A stretch of DNA of 51,707 nucleotides, from assembly GCF_003350205.1 (NCBI RefSeq), contig NZ_QLLC01000022.1, forward strand, positions 1 through 51,707, read 5' to 3'. A program made the position numbers and the translations under genes. The notes below the pieces were generated by a model, which worked only from the letters and a program-made list of their open reading frames with translations, did no database searches and had not been told where the DNA came from. The stretch is from Brevundimonas bullata (GTDB taxonomy: Bacteria > Pseudomonadota > Alphaproteobacteria > Caulobacterales > Caulobacteraceae). Position 1 is the first letter of the stretch; each line of letters begins with the position of its first letter. This document shows positions 51,136-51,707 of this stretch, one piece after another.

Positions 51136-51707
51136 CTAGAGGCGGGAGGCGGCCTGTTCGCGCATGCGCTGGGCCGAGCGGACCATGTCGTCGGCCTGGC
51201 CGGGCATGCTGCGCGACAACTCGATCAGTTCGGCGTGGGTCACGTCGTTGCCGCGGCTGCGGTTGTCGGCGATGACCTGCTCGCGATAGGCCGGATCGCG
51301 AAGGCGCAGGGCTTCTGCGCGCATCTGCTTCGCGCCCCGATCCATGTCGTCTGCGCCGCGTCGCATGTCGGCGCGCGCCTGGATCATGGCGGTGCGGATT
51401 TCTTCTTGAGCGGCCGCTGCTGCGGCCCTGGCATGGGTCGCCGCTTCACGCGCGGCGATGGCGGCGTCGCGGCTGGCGCGCTGGATGTCGGCTTGGCTGA
51501 CGCGGGCGGCCTCGAGCACTTCGCGGCGGCCGTCGGCGGCGTCCTGGCGGGCCTGCTCAGCATCGCGGCGGGCCTGTTCGGCGTCACGACGGGCTGCGTC
51601 GGCGTCGGCCCTGATTTCGCGCTGCTCGTCCACGCTGAGCGATCCCAGGTAGACGTAGCGACCGTCCTGCATGATGGCCGGGGCCGGAGGTGCTGGCGGG
51701 GCGGGCG
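51136..51707 (-). CDS. C-terminal part of a Pro/Ala-linker coiled-coil protein
   Basis: The frame is open to the window edge, so the N-terminus is missing. The visible part starts with a Pro-Ala linker (PAPPAPPAPAI), then QDGRYVYLGSLSVDEQ and a long charged Ala/Arg/Glu/Asp-rich coiled coil with a heptad-like DAEQARRDAEQARQDAA repeat, and a basic C-terminus. Caulobacteraceae BlaR1-type (M56) membrane metallopeptidases often end in such a linker and coiled coil, so this is a candidate, but the catalytic domain is outside the window. The ATG at 51672 is internal and is not favoured as the start. Confidence 0.6.
   Translation of the reverse strand, partial: PAPPAPPAPAIMQDGRYVYLGSLSVDEQREIRADADAARRDAEQARRDAEQARQDAADGRREVLEAARVSQADIQRASRDAAIAAREAATHARAAAAAAQEEIRTAMIQARADMRRGADDMDRGAKQMRAEALRLRDPAYREQVIADNRSRGNDVTHAELIELSRSMPGQADDMVRSAQRMREQAASRL

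Noticed and set aside
1..51707. tRNA, rRNA, CRISPR arrays, prophage or transposase genes
   Set aside because: Inspection of the intergenic gaps showed no cloverleaf-like segments, no regular spacer arrays and no recombinase or transposase frames. Small RNAs cannot be excluded without a covariance search.

Overview
The window is GC-rich DNA with dense, short-gapped genes, several overlapping stop/start pairs and GC-rich codon use. The gene set points to an alphaproteobacterium of the Caulobacteraceae, most like Brevundimonas: a PleC/DivJ-type histidine kinase, several TonB-dependent receptors with FecI/FecR signalling, ubiA, a GluQ-type synthetase, PPK2 and an M1 aminopeptidase. The taxonomic placement is inferred from gene content and composition; no 16S or other marker is present.

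Region 1 (0-23.6 kb) is ordinary chromosomal housekeeping and accessory content. In order it holds two hypotheticals, a membrane PAS histidine kinase, a small cytosolic protein, a CBS-pair protein, a Kef-type K+/H+ antiporter, nicotinate phosphoribosyltransferase, an FMN reductase, a frameshifted methyltransferase, a membrane protein coupled to an Xre regulator, an alpha/beta hydrolase, a DUF3298-like lipoprotein, UbiA, a DUF4287 protein, an AraC regulator, two class-C serine hydrolases, a DUF2238-like membrane protein, PPK2, an extensin-like protein, a cold shock protein, a GluQ-type synthetase, an AlkA-like glycosylase, a TRIC-like channel, an ASCH protein and an HNH nuclease. Two copies each of two palindromic interspersed repeat families lie in the intergenic DNA.

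Region 2 (23.7-29.8 kb) is a sigma factor / FecR anti-sigma / signalling TonB receptor / secreted purple-acid-type phosphatase operon that ends at a strong hairpin. It looks like a cell-surface-signalled phosphoester-scavenging unit. The receptor carries two EF-hand-like calcium loops.

Region 3 (30.1-42.3 kb) is the most striking part: a 2,831-residue exported protein built from nine DUF11 and eleven SdrD_B-like modules with a degenerate OmpA-like C-terminus. It is translationally coupled by a 4-base ATGA overlap to a 1,213-residue outer-membrane beta-barrel protein. I know of no described system that matches this pair.

Region 4 (42.4-48.05 kb) is a second sigma/FecR/TonB-receptor unit. The receptor starts in host-like GC-rich DNA and turns strongly AT-rich near 45.3 kb. 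The AT-rich stretch runs through a small secreted PraB-like protein and stops at tandem hairpins, which suggests a recombinational replacement inside the gene.

Region 5 (48.06-51.7 kb) returns to normal composition with an M1 aminopeptidase, ribosomal protein L28, a DUF3617-like protein and the C-terminal part of a coiled-coil protein cut off by the window edge.
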